A stretch of 64,000 nt of DNA. Source: Marilutibacter spongiae (GTDB lineage Bacteria; Pseudomonadota; Gammaproteobacteria; Xanthomonadales; Xanthomonadaceae). The position numbers and the translations under genes were made by a program. Shown piece by piece: positions 17,818 through 30,097 of the stretch; position 1 is the first letter of the stretch, and every line of letters starts with the position of its first letter. The stretch spans positions 39,789 through 103,788 of the forward strand of contig NZ_JACHTF010000014.1 in the NCBI RefSeq assembly GCF_014145325.1. The letters are read 5' to 3'. Below the pieces are notes generated by a model, which worked only from the letters and a program-made list of their open reading frames with translations, did not search any database and was not told the DNA's origin.

Positions 17818-17853
17818 CGTAGCCCGGGCAAGCGAAGCGCGCCCGGGGCCCCG
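17818..17853. repeat. GTAGCCCGGG-type palindromic repeat
   Basis: The stretch ACGTAGCCCGGGCAAGCGAA continuing GCGCGCCCGGGGCCCC is a second repeat type: GCCCGGG and CCCGGGG arms around an AAGCGAAGCG centre. From memory, the same core is a dispersed element in many gammaproteobacterial genomes. It lies next to the three ACCCACC-type units. Confidence 0.6.
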
Positions 17854-17922
17854 CGCGGGATCCGTCCGGGCGACGTGGATGCTGGCGGCCTGCCTTGCTC
17901 CGGCCCCCGGCGGACGCACAAG

Positions 17923-17952
17923 GAAGAAGCCCGGCGGATGCCGGGCTTCTTC
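17923..17952. terminator. Bidirectional terminator between the lyase gene and katG
   Basis: A 13-bp perfect stem, GAAGAAGCCCGGC (17923-17935) and GCCGGGCTTCTTC (17940-17952), with a GGAT loop. The A/T-rich outer part gives a short U-tract on both strands, fitting the convergent neighbours. It ends 20 bases from the katG stop codon. Confidence 0.85.
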
Positions 17953-17972
17953 GCGAGCACGCGTCGGACTGC

Positions 17973-20412
<2,440 letters not shown>

Positions 20413-20534
20413 CGCCAAAGCCGGGCGAAGGAGCGCATCATGCGCCCGCAACGATGACGGAATCGTCCACGCCTGTGTGGCGCTGCGGTTACCATCGAGG
20501 CCCTCCGCCGCCACCCTTCCGCGCCCGCGCCTCC

Positions 20535-21203
20535 ATGACCGATCCCCGACCCGCCTCCGACCCCGCCGACATGATCGCCCGCAGCGCGGCCCACTTCGCC
20601 GCGGAGGGGTTCAGCGTATTGCGCGGGGTGCTGGCGCCGGCCGAAGCGGAGCTCTGCGCCAACTACGCGGTGATGCAGACCGGCGTGCCGGGCCATTACA
20701 CCGTCGAAGAGAGCCTGGGGTCGCAGGGGCGTTATGCCGACACGCTGTCGGAATGCCTGCTGTTGCGCGTCCTGCCCTTGATGGAGCGCGTGGCCGGCGG
20801 TCCCCTGCACCCGTGCTATTCCTACCTGCGGGTGTACATGCCCGGCGCCGAACTGCCCCGCCACCTGGACCGGCCCTCCTGCGAGATCAGCACCTCGCTG
20901 ACCCTGGGCTTCGATGCCGACCGCCCCTGGACGCTGGGACTGCAATCGGGCGGCGGCGACCTGGAACTGCCGCTGGCCGCGGGCGACATGCTCGCCTACA
21001 AGGGCGCCGAACTGCCGCACTGGCGCGGTCGCTTCGACGGGCGCTACTGGGTGCAGGTCTTCCTGCACTACGTACGGGCCGATGGCGAGTTCGCCGACTA
21101 CCGGTTCGACGGTCGCGACCGCATCGGTCCGTTCGACCCGGCCCGGCAGGTCCGGCGCTTCGATGCCACGCCGCCGACGGGCGCGGGTGGCGAGGCCGCC
21201 TGA
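20535..21203 (+). CDS. 2-oxoglutarate-Fe(II)-type oxygenase-like protein, 222 aa
   Basis: Shows a non-heme iron facial triad pattern: His110-x-Asp112 in LPRHLDRPSCEIS and His162 in AELPHWRGRF, on a double-stranded beta-helix pattern (SYLRVYMPGAEL; LELPLAAGDMLAYKGAELPHWR). The 'GDMLAYKGAELPHWR' motif is typical of small bacterial 2OG-Fe(II) oxygenase-like proteins of unknown substrate. A basic residue suited to 2-oxoglutarate follows the last His. The ATG at 20535 is the first before the conserved region; no strong Shine-Dalgarno is present. Divergent from katG, so it may share oxidative-stress control, but this is inference. Confidence 0.7.
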   Translation: MTDPRPASDPADMIARSAAHFAAEGFSVLRGVLAPAEAELCANYAVMQTGVPGHYTVEESLGSQGRYADTLSECLLLRVLPLMERVAGGPLHPCYSYLRVYMPGAELPRHLDRPSCEISTSLTLGFDADRPWTLGLQSGGGDLELPLAAGDMLAYKGAELPHWRGRFDGRYWVQVFLHYVRADGEFADYRFDGRDRIGPFDPARQVRRFDATPPTGAGGEAA

Positions 21204-21320
21204 CTGTCGCGTGCCGGCCCCATCGACGGGGCCTGGGCGGAGCGTGCTGACATACCCTGTCAGCAGGGCAGGCGTACCGTGGGCCCCCTTGCCCCGCCCA
21301 CGTTCCAGGAGGAACCGCCG

Positions 21321-21935
21321 ATGTCCACGCTGACCCTGTATACCCACCCCGAGTCCCGCGGCGTCGTCGCGCGCTGGATGCTCGAGGAGACCGGCCAGTC
21401 TTACCGCACCGAGTACCTCGAGTACGGCACCACGATGAAGGCGCCGGAGTACCTGGCGATCAATCCGATGGGCAAGGTGCCCGCGATCCGCCACGACACC
21501 ACCGTGGTGACCGAGAACGCCGCCATCTGCGCCTACCTGGCCGACGCGTTCCCCGCCGCAGGGCTGGCGCCGCCCTCGGGCAGCCGCGAGCGCGGCGATT
21601 ACTACCGCTGGCTGTTCTTCGTCGCCGGTCCGCTGGAAGCGGCGGTGCTGGCCAAGCTCGGGGGCGCGACGCTGGAGCCGCGATCCGCCGGCTTCGGTTC
21701 GCTGGAAGACGTGCTGGCCACGCTGGACGCGCTGGTGTCCAGCCGCGAGTTCGTCGCCGGCGACCGCTTCAGTGCCGCCGACCTGATGCTGTCGGCCTAC
21801 CTGGGCTGGTACATGCAGTTCGGCGTCATCGACAAGCGCCCGGCCTTCGAGGCCTACGCTGCCCGCCATGCCGGCCGCGAGGCCGCTGTGCGCGCGCGCG
21901 CGACCGAAGCCGAGCGCGCCGCCGCCAAGGCCTGA
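21321..21935 (+). CDS. Glutathione S-transferase family protein, 204 aa
   Basis: Thioredoxin-fold N-domain (TLTLYTHPESRGVVARWMLEETG, then the conserved cis-Pro strand MGKVPAIRHDTTVVTENAAICAYLAD) and all-helical C-domain (DRFSAADLMLSAYLGWYMQFG, with the N-capping box motif SAADLM). Probably conjugates or reduces with glutathione; substrate unknown. A perfect AGGAGGAA ribosome-binding site lies 7 bases before the ATG at 21321. The stop codon is separated from the convergent mutS stop by one base. Confidence 0.93.
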   Translation: MSTLTLYTHPESRGVVARWMLEETGQSYRTEYLEYGTTMKAPEYLAINPMGKVPAIRHDTTVVTENAAICAYLADAFPAAGLAPPSGSRERGDYYRWLFFVAGPLEAAVLAKLGGATLEPRSAGFGSLEDVLATLDALVSSREFVAGDRFSAADLMLSAYLGWYMQFGVIDKRPAFEAYAARHAGREAAVRARATEAERAAAKA

Positions 21936-21936
21936 G

Positions 21937-24534
21937 TCAGGCCAGCGACTTCAGGCGGTACAGGGCCTCGAGCGCCTGCTTCGGCGTCAGCTCGTCCGGC
22001 TCCAGTCCGGCCAGCGCTTCCATCGCCGCCGATGGCGCGGAAAACAGCGTGGCCTGGCGCGGCGCATCCAGCACTTCCGGCACCAGCGGCGCCGCGCTGG
22101 GCGCATCGTGGCCACGTTGCTCCAGCTCGGCCAGGCGGCCCTTGGCCTGCTGCACCACCGACCGGGGCAGGCCCGCCAGCGCCGCGACCTGGAGGCCGAA
22201 GCTGCGGTTCGCCGGGCCGTCCTTGACCGCGTGCATGAAGACCAGGCGGTCGCCATGTTCGCGGTCGTGGTGCTCGACCGCGTCCAGGTGCACGTTGGCG
22301 ATGCCGCTGCCCGGTTCGGCGAGCGCGGTGAGCTCGAAGTAATGCGTCGCGAACAGCGTGTAGGCGCGGTTGTGGTGGGCGAGGTGGCGGGCGCAGGCAT
22401 CGGCCAGGGCCAGGCCGTCGTAGGTGGAGGTGCCGCGGCCGATCTCGTCCATCAGCACCAGCGATTCCGCGGTGGCGTGGTGGAGGATGTAGCTGGTCTC
22501 GCTCATCTCCACCATGAAGGTGGACTGTCCGCGGGCGAGGTCGTCGCCGGCGCCGATGCGGGTCAGGATCCGGTCGATCGGACCGATCGAGGCGCGCTCG
22601 GCCGGCACGAAGCTGCCGATGTGGGCGAGCAGGACGATCAGCGCGTTCTGCCGCATGTAGGTGCTCTTGCCGCCCATGTTCGGGCCGGTGATGACCAGCA
22701 TGCGGCGTGATTCGTCGAGCACCAGGTCGTTGGGCTCGAACGGATCCTCGCGCACCGCCTCGACCACCGGGTGACGGCCGCGCTCGATGTGCAGGCAGGG
22801 CCGCTCGTCCAGGTCCGGCCGCGCCCAGTCCAGCGCGTGCGCGCGCTCGGCCAGGCCGGCGAGCACGTCAAGTTCGGCCAGTGCGGCTGCGCAGGCGCGC
22901 AGCGGCGGCAGGCGTTCGTTGAGCGTGTCCAGCAGTTCTTCGTACAACAGGCGTTCGCGCGCGAGGGCGCGCTCGCGCGCCGACAGCACCTTGTCCTCGA
23001 AGTCCTTCAGCTCTTCGGTGATGTAGCGCTCGGCGTTGGCCAGCGTCTGCCGCCGCGTGTAGTGCGTGGGCGCCTTGCCGGCCTGCGCCTTGCTGATCTC
23101 CAGGTAATAGCCGTGCACGCGGTTGTAGCCGACCTTCAGCGTCGGGATGCCGCTGGCTTCGCGCTCGCGCGCTTCAAGTTCGACCAGGAACTGGTCGGCG
23201 TTGCTCGACAGGCGCCGCAGTTCGTCGAGTTCGGCGTCGTGGCCCTCGGCGAACACGCCGCCGTCGCGGGCGAGGACCGGCGGCTGCTCGACGATCGCCG
23301 AGGCCAGCAGTCGCGCGTGCGCATCGTGTTCGCCCAGGGCATCGAGCAGGGCCGCCAGGCGCGGTGCGTCCAGTGGCGAGAGCAGGGCATGCACGCCCGG
23401 CAGCAGGCCCAGGCCGTCGCGCAGCGTGGACAGGTCGCGCGGACGTGCGCTGCGCAGCGCGATGCGCGACAGGATGCGTTCGAGGTCGCCCAGGGCACGG
23501 AAGCGCTCGCGCAGGTCGTCGCCCGCGCCGCTGTCCATCAGGGTTTCGACCGCCTGGTGGCGCAGGCGCAGGGTCGGCCGGTCGCGCAACGGCCGGTGCA
23601 GCCAGCGGCGCAGCAGGCGTCCGCCCATCGGCGTCACCGTGCTGTCGAGCACGCCGAGCAGGGTGTGGCGGGTGTCGCCGTCGATGCGGGTGTCCAACTC
23701 CAGGTGGCGCCGGGTGGCGGCGTTCATCGCGATCGCGCCGTCGCCGGACTCGACCGCGATCGAGGACAGGTGCGGCAGGCGCTGCTTCTGCGTTTCCTCC
23801 ACGTAGCCCAGCAGGGCGGCGGCGGCGGCGATCGACAGCGGCTTGTCCTCGATGCCGAAACTGCCCAGGTCGTGCAGGTTGAAGAAGCGCAGCAACTGGC
23901 GGCGACCGCTGTCGGCGTCGAACAGCCAGGGCGGGCGGCGGCGCAGGCCGCCGCGCGCGGTGACGAAGCCCGGCCAGCCGTCCTCGTCGGCGACCAGGGT
24001 CTCGGCCGGCTCGAGGCGGGCCAGTTCGGCTTCCAGGGTGTCGTCGCCGGCGACTTCGTTGACCAGGAAGCGCCCGGCCGCGAGGTCGGCCCAGGCCAGG
24101 CCGTAGCCGTTGCGGCCACGCGCGATCGCCAGCAGCAGGGTATCGCGGCGCTCGTTGAGCAGGGCCTCGTCGGTGACCGTGCCCGGGGTGATGATGCGCA
24201 CGACCTTGCGCTCGACCAGGCCCTTGCTGGCGGCCGGATCGCCGATCTGCTCGCAGATCGCGACCGACTCGCCCAGCGCCACCAGGCGCGCCAGGTAGCC
24301 TTCCGCGGCATGGTGCGGGACGCCTGCCATCGGGATCGGCGCGCCGCCGGAGCTGCCGCGCTGGGTCAGGGTGATGTCGAGCAGCCGCGCCGCCTTGCGC
24401 GCGTCGTCGTAGAACAGTTCGTAGAAATCGCCCATCCGGAAGAACAACAGCACGTCCGGATGCTCCGCCTTGGCGGCGAAGAACTGCTTCATCAGGGGGG
24501 TGTGCTCGGGCGTCTTGTCGGCGCTCTTGGACAT
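21937..24534 (-). CDS. mutS: DNA mismatch repair ATPase MutS, 865 aa
   Basis: Recognises mispairs and recruits MutL. The mismatch-binding Phe-x-Glu motif is in [22 protein letters not shown] near residue 37. The clamp and lever domains follow, and the C-terminal ABC-type ATPase has Walker [15 protein letters not shown] (near residue 620), then the signature [14 protein letters not shown] and Walker [17 protein letters not shown]. The C-terminal helix [18 protein letters not shown], needed for tetramers, is intact. The start [19 protein letters not shown] matches the family; the longer frame upstream would run into the ars promoter region. Confidence 0.98.
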   Translation of the reverse strand: MSKSADKTPEHTPLMKQFFAAKAEHPDVLLFFRMGDFYELFYDDARKAARLLDITLTQRGSSGGAPIPMAGVPHHAAEGYLARLVALGESVAICEQIGDPAASKGLVERKVVRIITPGTVTDEALLNERRDTLLLAIARGRNGYGLAWADLAAGRFLVNEVAGDDTLEAELARLEPAETLVADEDGWPGFVTARGGLRRRPPWLFDADSGRRQLLRFFNLHDLGSFGIEDKPLSIAAAAALLGYVEETQKQRLPHLSSIAVESGDGAIAMNAATRRHLELDTRIDGDTRHTLLGVLDSTVTPMGGRLLRRWLHRPLRDRPTLRLRHQAVETLMDSGAGDDLRERFRALGDLERILSRIALRSARPRDLSTLRDGLGLLPGVHALLSPLDAPRLAALLDALGEHDAHARLLASAIVEQPPVLARDGGVFAEGHDAELDELRRLSSNADQFLVELEAREREASGIPTLKVGYNRVHGYYLEISKAQAGKAPTHYTRRQTLANAERYITEELKDFEDKVLSARERALARERLLYEELLDTLNERLPPLRACAAALAELDVLAGLAERAHALDWARPDLDERPCLHIERGRHPVVEAVREDPFEPNDLVLDESRRMLVITGPNMGGKSTYMRQNALIVLLAHIGSFVPAERASIGPIDRILTRIGAGDDLARGQSTFMVEMSETSYILHHATAESLVLMDEIGRGTSTYDGLALADACARHLAHHNRAYTLFATHYFELTALAEPGSGIANVHLDAVEHHDREHGDRLVFMHAVKDGPANRSFGLQVAALAGLPRSVVQQAKGRLAELEQRGHDAPSAAPLVPEVLDAPRQATLFSAPSAAMEALAGLEPDELTPKQALEALYRLKSLA

Positions 24535-24632
24535 CGGCTCGCTTGGCTGGTCGTGGGGCGGGCAGGGCGGGCCCGTCGCGGCCAACGATTGTAACGGCAG
24601 GGTCAAGCCCGCCTGGATCGAGGGGGCGGGCC

Positions 24633-24662
24633 TCGACTTCAATACCACTGTTCCAGTATTAT
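24633..24662 (+). promoter_or_regulatory. Promoter of the arsenic operon
   Basis: -35 TCGACT (24633-24638, four of six consensus), an 18-base spacer and -10 TATTAT (24657-24662, five of six). The arsR ATG follows after only 6 bases, so transcription should start at or near the A of the ATG. The AT-rich imperfect palindrome ATTATCGAATAAT (24658-24670) overlaps the -10 and the start codon and is a candidate ArsR operator. Confidence 0.6.
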
Positions 24663-24668
24663 CGAATA

Positions 24669-24998
24669 ATGGACGACACCGCTGCGCTCGACGCCCTCGC
24701 CGGACTGGCCCAGAAGACCCGCCTGGCGATCTTCCGCCACCTGGTCGAAGCCGGCCCGAAAGGGGCCACGCCGGCCGACCTGGGCGAAGCGCTGGGTATC
24801 GCCGCGACCACGCTGTCGTTCCATCTCAAGACCCTGTCCCAGGCCGGACTGGTCGATGCCGACCCGCAAGGGCGCAGCATTACCTACCGCGCCGACTTCG
24901 CCGCCATGCGGGGCCTGGTCGACTACCTCACCGACAATTGCTGCGGAGGCGACGCCTCGGCGTGCGTGCCGGCCGGTCGCGGCGGAGACTGCGCATGA
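24669..24998 (+). CDS. arsR: ArsR-family arsenic-responsive repressor, 109 aa
   Basis: Winged-helix repressor of the operon. The DNA-recognition helix is in [29 protein letters not shown]. Instead of the classical ELCVCD metal site in the recognition helix, it has cysteines at the C-terminus, Cys91-Cys92 and Cys99 in [10 protein letters not shown], with another near the end (GDCA). This resembles the As(III) site described for Acidithiobacillus ferrooxidans ArsR (two adjacent Cys plus a third a few residues later). Arsenite binding should release the repressor. Its stop overlaps the arsC start (ATGA). There is no Shine-Dalgarno, consistent with a leaderless message. Confidence 0.93.
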   Translation: MDDTAALDALAGLAQKTRLAIFRHLVEAGPKGATPADLGEALGIAATTLSFHLKTLSQAGLVDADPQGRSITYRADFAAMRGLVDYLTDNCCGGDASACVPAGRGGDCA

Positions 24999-25462
24999 GC
25001 CCGAACGACACGCTGGCCGCCCTGGATCCGGTGGACGTGGTGATCTACCACAACCCCGACTGCGGCACCTCGCGCAATACCCTGGCGATGATCCGCAATG
25101 CCGGCATCGAGCCGCACGTGGTCGAGTACCTGAAGTCGCCGCCCACCCGCGCGATGCTCGAGTCGTTGCTGGCGCGCATGGGCATGGGGGCACGCGAGCT
25201 CCTGCGCGAGAAGGGCACGCCCTACGCCGAGCTCGGCCTGGACGACCCTTCGCTGGACGACGCGACCCTGCTCGACGCGATGGTGGCCCATCCCATCCTG
25301 GTCAACCGGCCGATCGTGGTCTCGCCGCTCGGCGTCGCCCTTTGCCGTCCGTCCGAGCGCGTGCTGGACCTGTTGCCGTCGCCGCAACGTGCGGCCTTCG
25401 CCAAGGAAGACGGTGAAGCCGTGGTCGATGCCGACGGCCAACGCGTCGGTCCCGCGCCATGA
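24995..25462 (+). CDS. arsC: Arsenate reductase, glutaredoxin-coupled ArsC type, 155 aa
   Basis: Reduces arsenate to arsenite so that the permease can export it. Thioredoxin-fold ArsC of the E. coli type: the catalytic Cys23 is in [16 protein letters not shown], followed by [14 protein letters not shown], the conserved [14 protein letters not shown] and the arginine-bearing [21 protein letters not shown] (Arg residues that bind arsenate). It overlaps arsR by four bases at its start and acr3 by four bases at its end, so the three are translationally coupled. Confidence 0.96.
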   Translation: MSPNDTLAALDPVDVVIYHNPDCGTSRNTLAMIRNAGIEPHVVEYLKSPPTRAMLESLLARMGMGARELLREKGTPYAELGLDDPSLDDATLLDAMVAHPILVNRPIVVSPLGVALCRPSERVLDLLPSPQRAAFAKEDGEAVVDADGQRVGPAP

Positions 25463-26559
25463 GCGCCGGAACGCCCCGGCTGGGCTGGCTGGACCGTTAC
25501 CTCACGGTATGGATCTTCACTGCGATGGCGGTGGGGATCGGCCTCGGGCTCGCGTTCGAGGGCCTGCCGGTCGCGCTCGACCGCATGTCGATCGGCGGTA
25601 CCAATCTGCCGATCGCGATCGGCCTGGTGCTGATGATGTATCCGCCGCTGGCCCGGGTGCGCTACGAGTCGCTGCACCGGGTCTTCGAGGACCGGCGCGT
25701 GCTGGTGCTGTCCCTGCTGCAGAACTGGGTGGTCGGTCCGGTGTTGATGTTCGCCCTGGCGGCGATCTTCCTGCACGACAGCCCCGAGTACATGACAGGG
25801 CTGATCCTGATCGGCCTGGCGCGCTGCATCGCGATGGTGCTGGTCTGGAACCGGCTGGCCTGCGGCGACAACCAGTACGTCGCCGCCCTGGTGGCCTTCA
25901 ACTCGCTCTTCCAGATCGCGTTCTTCAGCGTCTATGCGTGGTTCTTCCTGTCGGTGCTGCCACCGCTGTTCGGCCTGCAGGGCAGCGTGGTCGACGTCGG
26001 CTTCGCCACCATTGCCCGGGCGGTGCTGACCTACCTGGGCCTGCCGTTCCTGGCCGGGTGGCTGACGCGATACGTGTTGCGCAGGCGGAAGGGCGACGAC
26101 TGGTACGAGCAGGTCTTCCTGCCGCGGATCGCGCCGCTGACCCTGGTCGCCCTGCTGTTCACGATCGCGGCGATGTTCACCCTCAAGGGCGGCGACGTGG
26201 TGCGGCTGCCACTGGACGCGCTGCGCATCGCGGTCCCGCTGGCGATCTACTTCGTGGTGATGTTCGTGGCCAGCTACCTGATGGGCCGCGTGGTCGCGAT
26301 CGACTATCCCCGCACCACCGCCCTGGCCTTCACCGCGGCCAGCAACAATTTCGAGCTGGCGATCGCGGTGGCCGTCGCTGCGTTCGGGCTGGCCTCGCAG
26401 GTGGCTTTCGCGACGGTCATCGGGCCGCTCGTGGAGGTGCCCGTGCTGGTCGCCCTGGTCCACGTCGCGCTCTGGATCGGGCGCCGCTGGTTCCCCGCGA
26501 CGCTGCCCGACGATGCGCGTGCCGCGGTGGCGACCGAGCGGCGGGCGGCGAACGCATGA
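25459..26559 (+). CDS. acr3: ACR3-family arsenite efflux permease, 366 aa
   Basis: Inner-membrane arsenite antiporter. About ten hydrophobic helices; starts [23 protein letters not shown], and contains the ACR3 motifs [25 protein letters not shown] (the conserved ARC(I/T)AMVxVW with its essential Cys) and [18 protein letters not shown]. It completes the detoxification started by ArsC. Length is usual (about 340-370 aa). Overlaps arsC and arsH by four bases each. Confidence 0.96.
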   Translation: MSAGTPRLGWLDRYLTVWIFTAMAVGIGLGLAFEGLPVALDRMSIGGTNLPIAIGLVLMMYPPLARVRYESLHRVFEDRRVLVLSLLQNWVVGPVLMFALAAIFLHDSPEYMTGLILIGLARCIAMVLVWNRLACGDNQYVAALVAFNSLFQIAFFSVYAWFFLSVLPPLFGLQGSVVDVGFATIARAVLTYLGLPFLAGWLTRYVLRRRKGDDWYEQVFLPRIAPLTLVALLFTIAAMFTLKGGDVVRLPLDALRIAVPLAIYFVVMFVASYLMGRVVAIDYPRTTALAFTAASNNFELAIAVAVAAFGLASQVAFATVIGPLVEVPVLVALVHVALWIGRRWFPATLPDDARAAVATERRAANA

Positions 26560-27302
26560 GCGCGGCCGGGCATGTGCCGGGGCCGCGCGAGCGCGCGCTG
26601 TCCGATCCCGACCGGCTGCCGGCACTGGAGCCGTCGCAACTGCAGCTTGATGTCCTGCGTGCCGGGATAGATGGCCATCCGCCGAGGATCCTGCTGCTCT
26701 ATGGCTCCCTGCGCACGCGTTCCTACTCGCGCCTGGCGGTGGAGGAGGCAGCCCGCCTGCTGCGCCTGATGGGCGCCGAGCCGCGCATCTTCGATCCGCG
26801 CGACCTGCCGCTGCCCGACCAGGCCGGCGCCGAGGATCACCCCGCGGTCCAGGAGTTGCGCGCGCTGTCGCTGTGGTCGGAGGGGCAGGTGTGGTGCTCG
26901 CCCGAGCGCCACGGCCAGCTCACAGGCGTGATGAAGGCGCAGGTCGACCACCTGCCGCTGTCGATGGGCGGCATCCGGCCGACCCAGGGGCGGACGCTGG
27001 CGGTGATGCAGGTGTCCGGGGGCTCGCAGTCGTTCAATGCGGTCAATTCGCTGCGCCTGCTCGGGCGATGGATGCGCATGTTCACCATCCCCAACCAGTC
27101 GAGCGTGGCCAAGGCCTGGCAGGAGTTCGACGACGAAGGCCGCATGAAGCCCTCGGCGTACTACGACCGCATCGTCGACGTGATGGAGGAACTGGTCCGC
27201 TTCACCGTGCTGCTGCGACCGCACGCCGGGCGACTGACCGACCGCTATTCCGAACGCCGCGAAGCGGCGTCGCGGCTGGCGCGCCAGGCGCTGTCGTCCT
27301 GA
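26556..27302 (+). CDS. arsH: Arsenical resistance protein ArsH, NADPH-dependent FMN reductase, 248 aa
   Basis: Flavodoxin-like NADPH:FMN oxidoreductase. In characterised ArsH proteins it oxidises trivalent organoarsenicals. The FMN phosphate loop is [21 protein letters not shown], and the ArsH-specific [34 protein letters not shown] segment is complete. Length matches the family. Last gene of the ars operon, overlapping acr3 by four bases. Its stop is 4 bases from the convergent uspA stop. Confidence 0.95.
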   Translation: MSAAGHVPGPRERALSDPDRLPALEPSQLQLDVLRAGIDGHPPRILLLYGSLRTRSYSRLAVEEAARLLRLMGAEPRIFDPRDLPLPDQAGAEDHPAVQELRALSLWSEGQVWCSPERHGQLTGVMKAQVDHLPLSMGGIRPTQGRTLAVMQVSGGSQSFNAVNSLRLLGRWMRMFTIPNQSSVAKAWQEFDDEGRMKPSAYYDRIVDVMEELVRFTVLLRPHAGRLTDRYSERREAASRLARQALSS

Positions 27303-27306
27303 GGCG

Positions 27307-28170
27307 TCAGCGCAGCAGCAGGACCGGGATGGTGCACTGGCGCAGTACCGTGGTGGTGGTGCTGCCGACGATCAGTTGGCGGATGCGGGAGTGGCCGTAG
27401 GCGCCCATGACCAGCAGGTCGATCCGGTGCCGCTCCACTTCAGCGGCGATCACCGTGTCAGGAGCGCCCGCCAGGCATTCAGCGTCCACCTCGTAACCGG
27501 CCTCGCGCAGCCGTGCGGCGGCGGCCTGGAAGCCCTCGGGTTCGGCGTCGCCCACCGCCAGCAGGCGACACGGCAGTCCGGCGAGCAGGGGGCTGGCGAC
27601 GACCATCTCGACGCATTTGCGGGTGGTGGCGCTGCCATCGAAGGCGACCATGAAGCGGGTGGGGGCCTTGAACGCGCGCGCCGCCACCAGCACGGGGCGA
27701 TGGACCGCGCGGACCACGCGCTCCAGGTTGCTGCCGGGGTGGGCCCTGGCGAAGTCCGCGTGTTCGCCGCGCTTGCCCACCACGAACAGGCGCACGTCGT
27801 CTTCGATGTCGAGCAGGTTGTCGACCAGCGCGCCATGGCGCAGCCGGCACTCGGCGTCCACGTCCACCTGTTCGGCCAGGCGCCCGCGCGCCAGGTCGAG
27901 CAGCTCGCGCCCACGTGCCTGCGCCAGCCGCGAACGCTCGGCGTCCGCGTCCGCCAACCGCTCCAGCAGCATCTCGCGGTCGCCCAGCGCCAGGTTGCCG
28001 CTGAGGTCCTCGCTCGATCCCGCGGTCGCGCGATCGATCGCATGGAGCAGGGTCAAGGGTGCGCCCAGCCGCATCGCGGCCCATGCCGCGGTCCCGGCGA
28101 CGCTGAAGGTGTAGGACGATGCATCCACGGCGGCCACCACGCGTCCATCGGTCTTGATCAGTGACGTCAT
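27307..28170 (-). CDS. Tandem universal stress protein (two UspA domains), 287 aa
   Basis: Two USP folds. The first covers about residues 8-145 (VVAAVDASSYTFSVAGTAAWAA). The second covers about residues 155-287 (RFMVAFDGSATTRKCVEMVV) and ends with the ATP-binding type GAYGHSRIRQLIVGSTTTTVLRQCTIPVLLLR (G-2x-G-9x-G-S/T pattern). Only the second domain has the complete nucleotide motif. The gene begins 11 bases after the sulP stop on the same strand, so it is likely co-transcribed with the transporter, a pairing seen for other SulP-Usp loci. Confidence 0.92.
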   Translation of the reverse strand: MTSLIKTDGRVVAAVDASSYTFSVAGTAAWAAMRLGAPLTLLHAIDRATAGSSEDLSGNLALGDREMLLERLADADAERSRLAQARGRELLDLARGRLAEQVDVDAECRLRHGALVDNLLDIEDDVRLFVVGKRGEHADFARAHPGSNLERVVRAVHRPVLVAARAFKAPTRFMVAFDGSATTRKCVEMVVASPLLAGLPCRLLAVGDAEPEGFQAAAARLREAGYEVDAECLAGAPDTVIAAEVERHRIDLLVMGAYGHSRIRQLIVGSTTTTVLRQCTIPVLLLR

Positions 28171-28181
28171 CGCTGCGTTCC

Positions 28182-29660
28182 TCAGTGGTCGCCCATCAGG
28201 CGTTCGGCATCGGGCTTGTCGTGCACGCCCAGGCGGTCGACGATGGTGCGGCTGGCCTCGTTGAGGCCGCGCACGTCGACGTCGGTGCCCTCGCGGCGGA
28301 ACTTGATCACCACCTTGTCCAGCGCGCCCACAGCGCTGAGATCCCAGAAGTGGGCGCTTGAGACGTCGATCACCACGCGTTCGAGCGCTTCCTTGAAGTC
28401 GAACGCGGCGACGAACTGCTCACTGGAGGCGAAGAACACCTGCCCGGTGACCACGTAGGTCCGCGCGCGGCCGTCATCGCCGGCGGTCGAGCCCACGTGC
28501 AGCACGCGGCCCACCTTGCGCGCGAAGAAGATGCCCGACAGCAGCACGCCGGTCAGCACGCCCTTGGCCAGGTCATGGGTGAAGACGGTGACGATCACCG
28601 TCGCCAGCATGACCACGCTCGACGTGCCCGGGTGGGTGCGCAGGTTGAGGATCGAGGTCCAGCTGAAGGTGCCGATCGAGACCATGATCATCACCGCCAC
28701 GAGCGCCGCCATCGGGATCTGCTTGACCCAGGGGCCGGCGAAGACCACCAGTACCAGCAGCACTGCGCCGGCGACCAGGGTCGACAGGCGCCCGCGGCCG
28801 CCCGACTTCACGTTGATGACGGACTGGCCGATCATCGCGCAGCCGGCCATGCCGCCGAGCATGCCCGCGGCGATGTTCGCCACGCCCTGCCCGGCGCATT
28901 CGCGGTTGCGGTCGCTGGGCGTGTCGGTCAGGTCGTCGACGATCTGCGCGGTGAGCAGAGATTCCAGCAGGCCCACCACCGCGAGCGTGGCCGAGTAGGG
29001 CGCGATGATCCGCAGGGTTTCCCAGTCCAGGGGCACGTCCGGCAGCAGGAAGACCGGCAGGCTGTCGGGCAGCTCGCCCATGTCGCCGACGGTGCGGATG
29101 TCCAGCCCCAGCGCGACCGCGACGATGGTGAGGACCACGATCGCCACCAGGGGCGAGGGGATCGCGCGCGTCAGGCGGGGGAACAGGTAGATGATCGCCA
29201 GGCCGGCGGCGGTCATCGCGTAGACCGTCCAGGGGACGTTGATCAGCTCGGGCAGCTGGGCCATGAAGATCAGGATGGCCAATGCGTTGACGAAGCCGGT
29301 GACCACCGAGCGCGAAACGAACCGCATCAGCCCGCCCAGCCGCAGCAGGCCGGCGACGATCTGGAAGCCTCCGGTCAGCAGCGTCGCGGCCAGCAGGTAT
29401 TGCAGGCCATGGTCCTTGACCAGGTCGACCATCACCAGCGCCATCGCCCCGGTCGCCGCCGAGATCATGCCCGGCCGGCCGCCGGTGAAGGCGATGACCA
29501 CCGCGATGCAGAACGAGGCGTACAGCCCGACCTTGGGGTCGACACCGGCGATGATCGAGAACGCGATCGCTTCGGGGATCAGGGCCAGGGCGACGACGAG
29601 CCCGGCGAGGACGTCGCCGCGGACATTGGAGAACCATTGCTGGCGCAAGGGGATGGACAT
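28182..29660 (-). CDS. SulP-family anion transporter with STAS domain, 492 aa
   Basis: Membrane transporter for sulfate, bicarbonate or similar anions. About 10-14 hydrophobic segments follow the start [34 protein letters not shown] (the SulP signature region). The C-terminal STAS domain (about residues 395-485) has [23 protein letters not shown]. The short length and the [13 protein letters not shown] start resemble the BicA-like/SulP group found in many marine and soil bacteria. The substrate cannot be told from sequence alone. Upstream of this start there is no extra conserved region, so the longer frame is rejected. Confidence 0.93.
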   Translation of the reverse strand: MSIPLRQQWFSNVRGDVLAGLVVALALIPEAIAFSIIAGVDPKVGLYASFCIAVVIAFTGGRPGMISAATGAMALVMVDLVKDHGLQYLLAATLLTGGFQIVAGLLRLGGLMRFVSRSVVTGFVNALAILIFMAQLPELINVPWTVYAMTAAGLAIIYLFPRLTRAIPSPLVAIVVLTIVAVALGLDIRTVGDMGELPDSLPVFLLPDVPLDWETLRIIAPYSATLAVVGLLESLLTAQIVDDLTDTPSDRNRECAGQGVANIAAGMLGGMAGCAMIGQSVINVKSGGRGRLSTLVAGAVLLVLVVFAGPWVKQIPMAALVAVMIMVSIGTFSWTSILNLRTHPGTSSVVMLATVIVTVFTHDLAKGVLTGVLLSGIFFARKVGRVLHVGSTAGDDGRARTYVVTGQVFFASSEQFVAAFDFKEALERVVIDVSSAHFWDLSAVGALDKVVIKFRREGTDVDVRGLNEASRTIVDRLGVHDKPDAERLMGDH

Positions 29661-30097
29661 GGTCGGGTCTCGCCGCGCTGGACGCGGCCGGTTCGGGTTC
29701 TGGAAGTCCGGAGTCCCTTGGACGGGAATCGGGTACGGCCCGTGCATATCCATTGCGGGGCGCGCCACGGCCTCGGGGGCCGACGGAAGCGAGGCTCGAC
29801 ATGGTACCGGCTTGCGCCGCCGCGATCACCTCGTGCGTGCCCGGCGAGCGTCGTCGGCACCACACTGCTGCGCTGCCGCGTGCGAACATTCCACGGCGTG
29901 ATACCGTCGGTCGTGTTCGCGGTCGCAGGGGCAGGGTACAGGACGGCGGCAGGTGGACCGGACGCCAGGGGCTCCGCCGGCGCGTGCGTCGCGCCGGGCG
30001 GGAAAGTCGCCGGGAGTCGCGCAGTGGCGTACCTGGGACATGCATGTCTGAAGGCTCGTCGATCCATCAACGCATGTCAGCAATCGGGGAAGAACGC
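29661..30097. other. 437-base divergent intergenic region between sulP and the TonB receptor gene
   Basis: No convincing gene. It must hold the promoters of both flanking genes, but I find no clear -35/-10 pair. The only structure noted is a perfect 12-base palindrome GACATGCATGTC at 30037-30048, 50 bases before the receptor start, which could be an operator. Confidence 0.5.

Noticed and set aside
30037..30048. GACATGCATGTC palindrome as a named operator
   Set aside because: A perfect palindrome, but it matches no regulator motif that I can name, so it is only mentioned within the intergenic entry.
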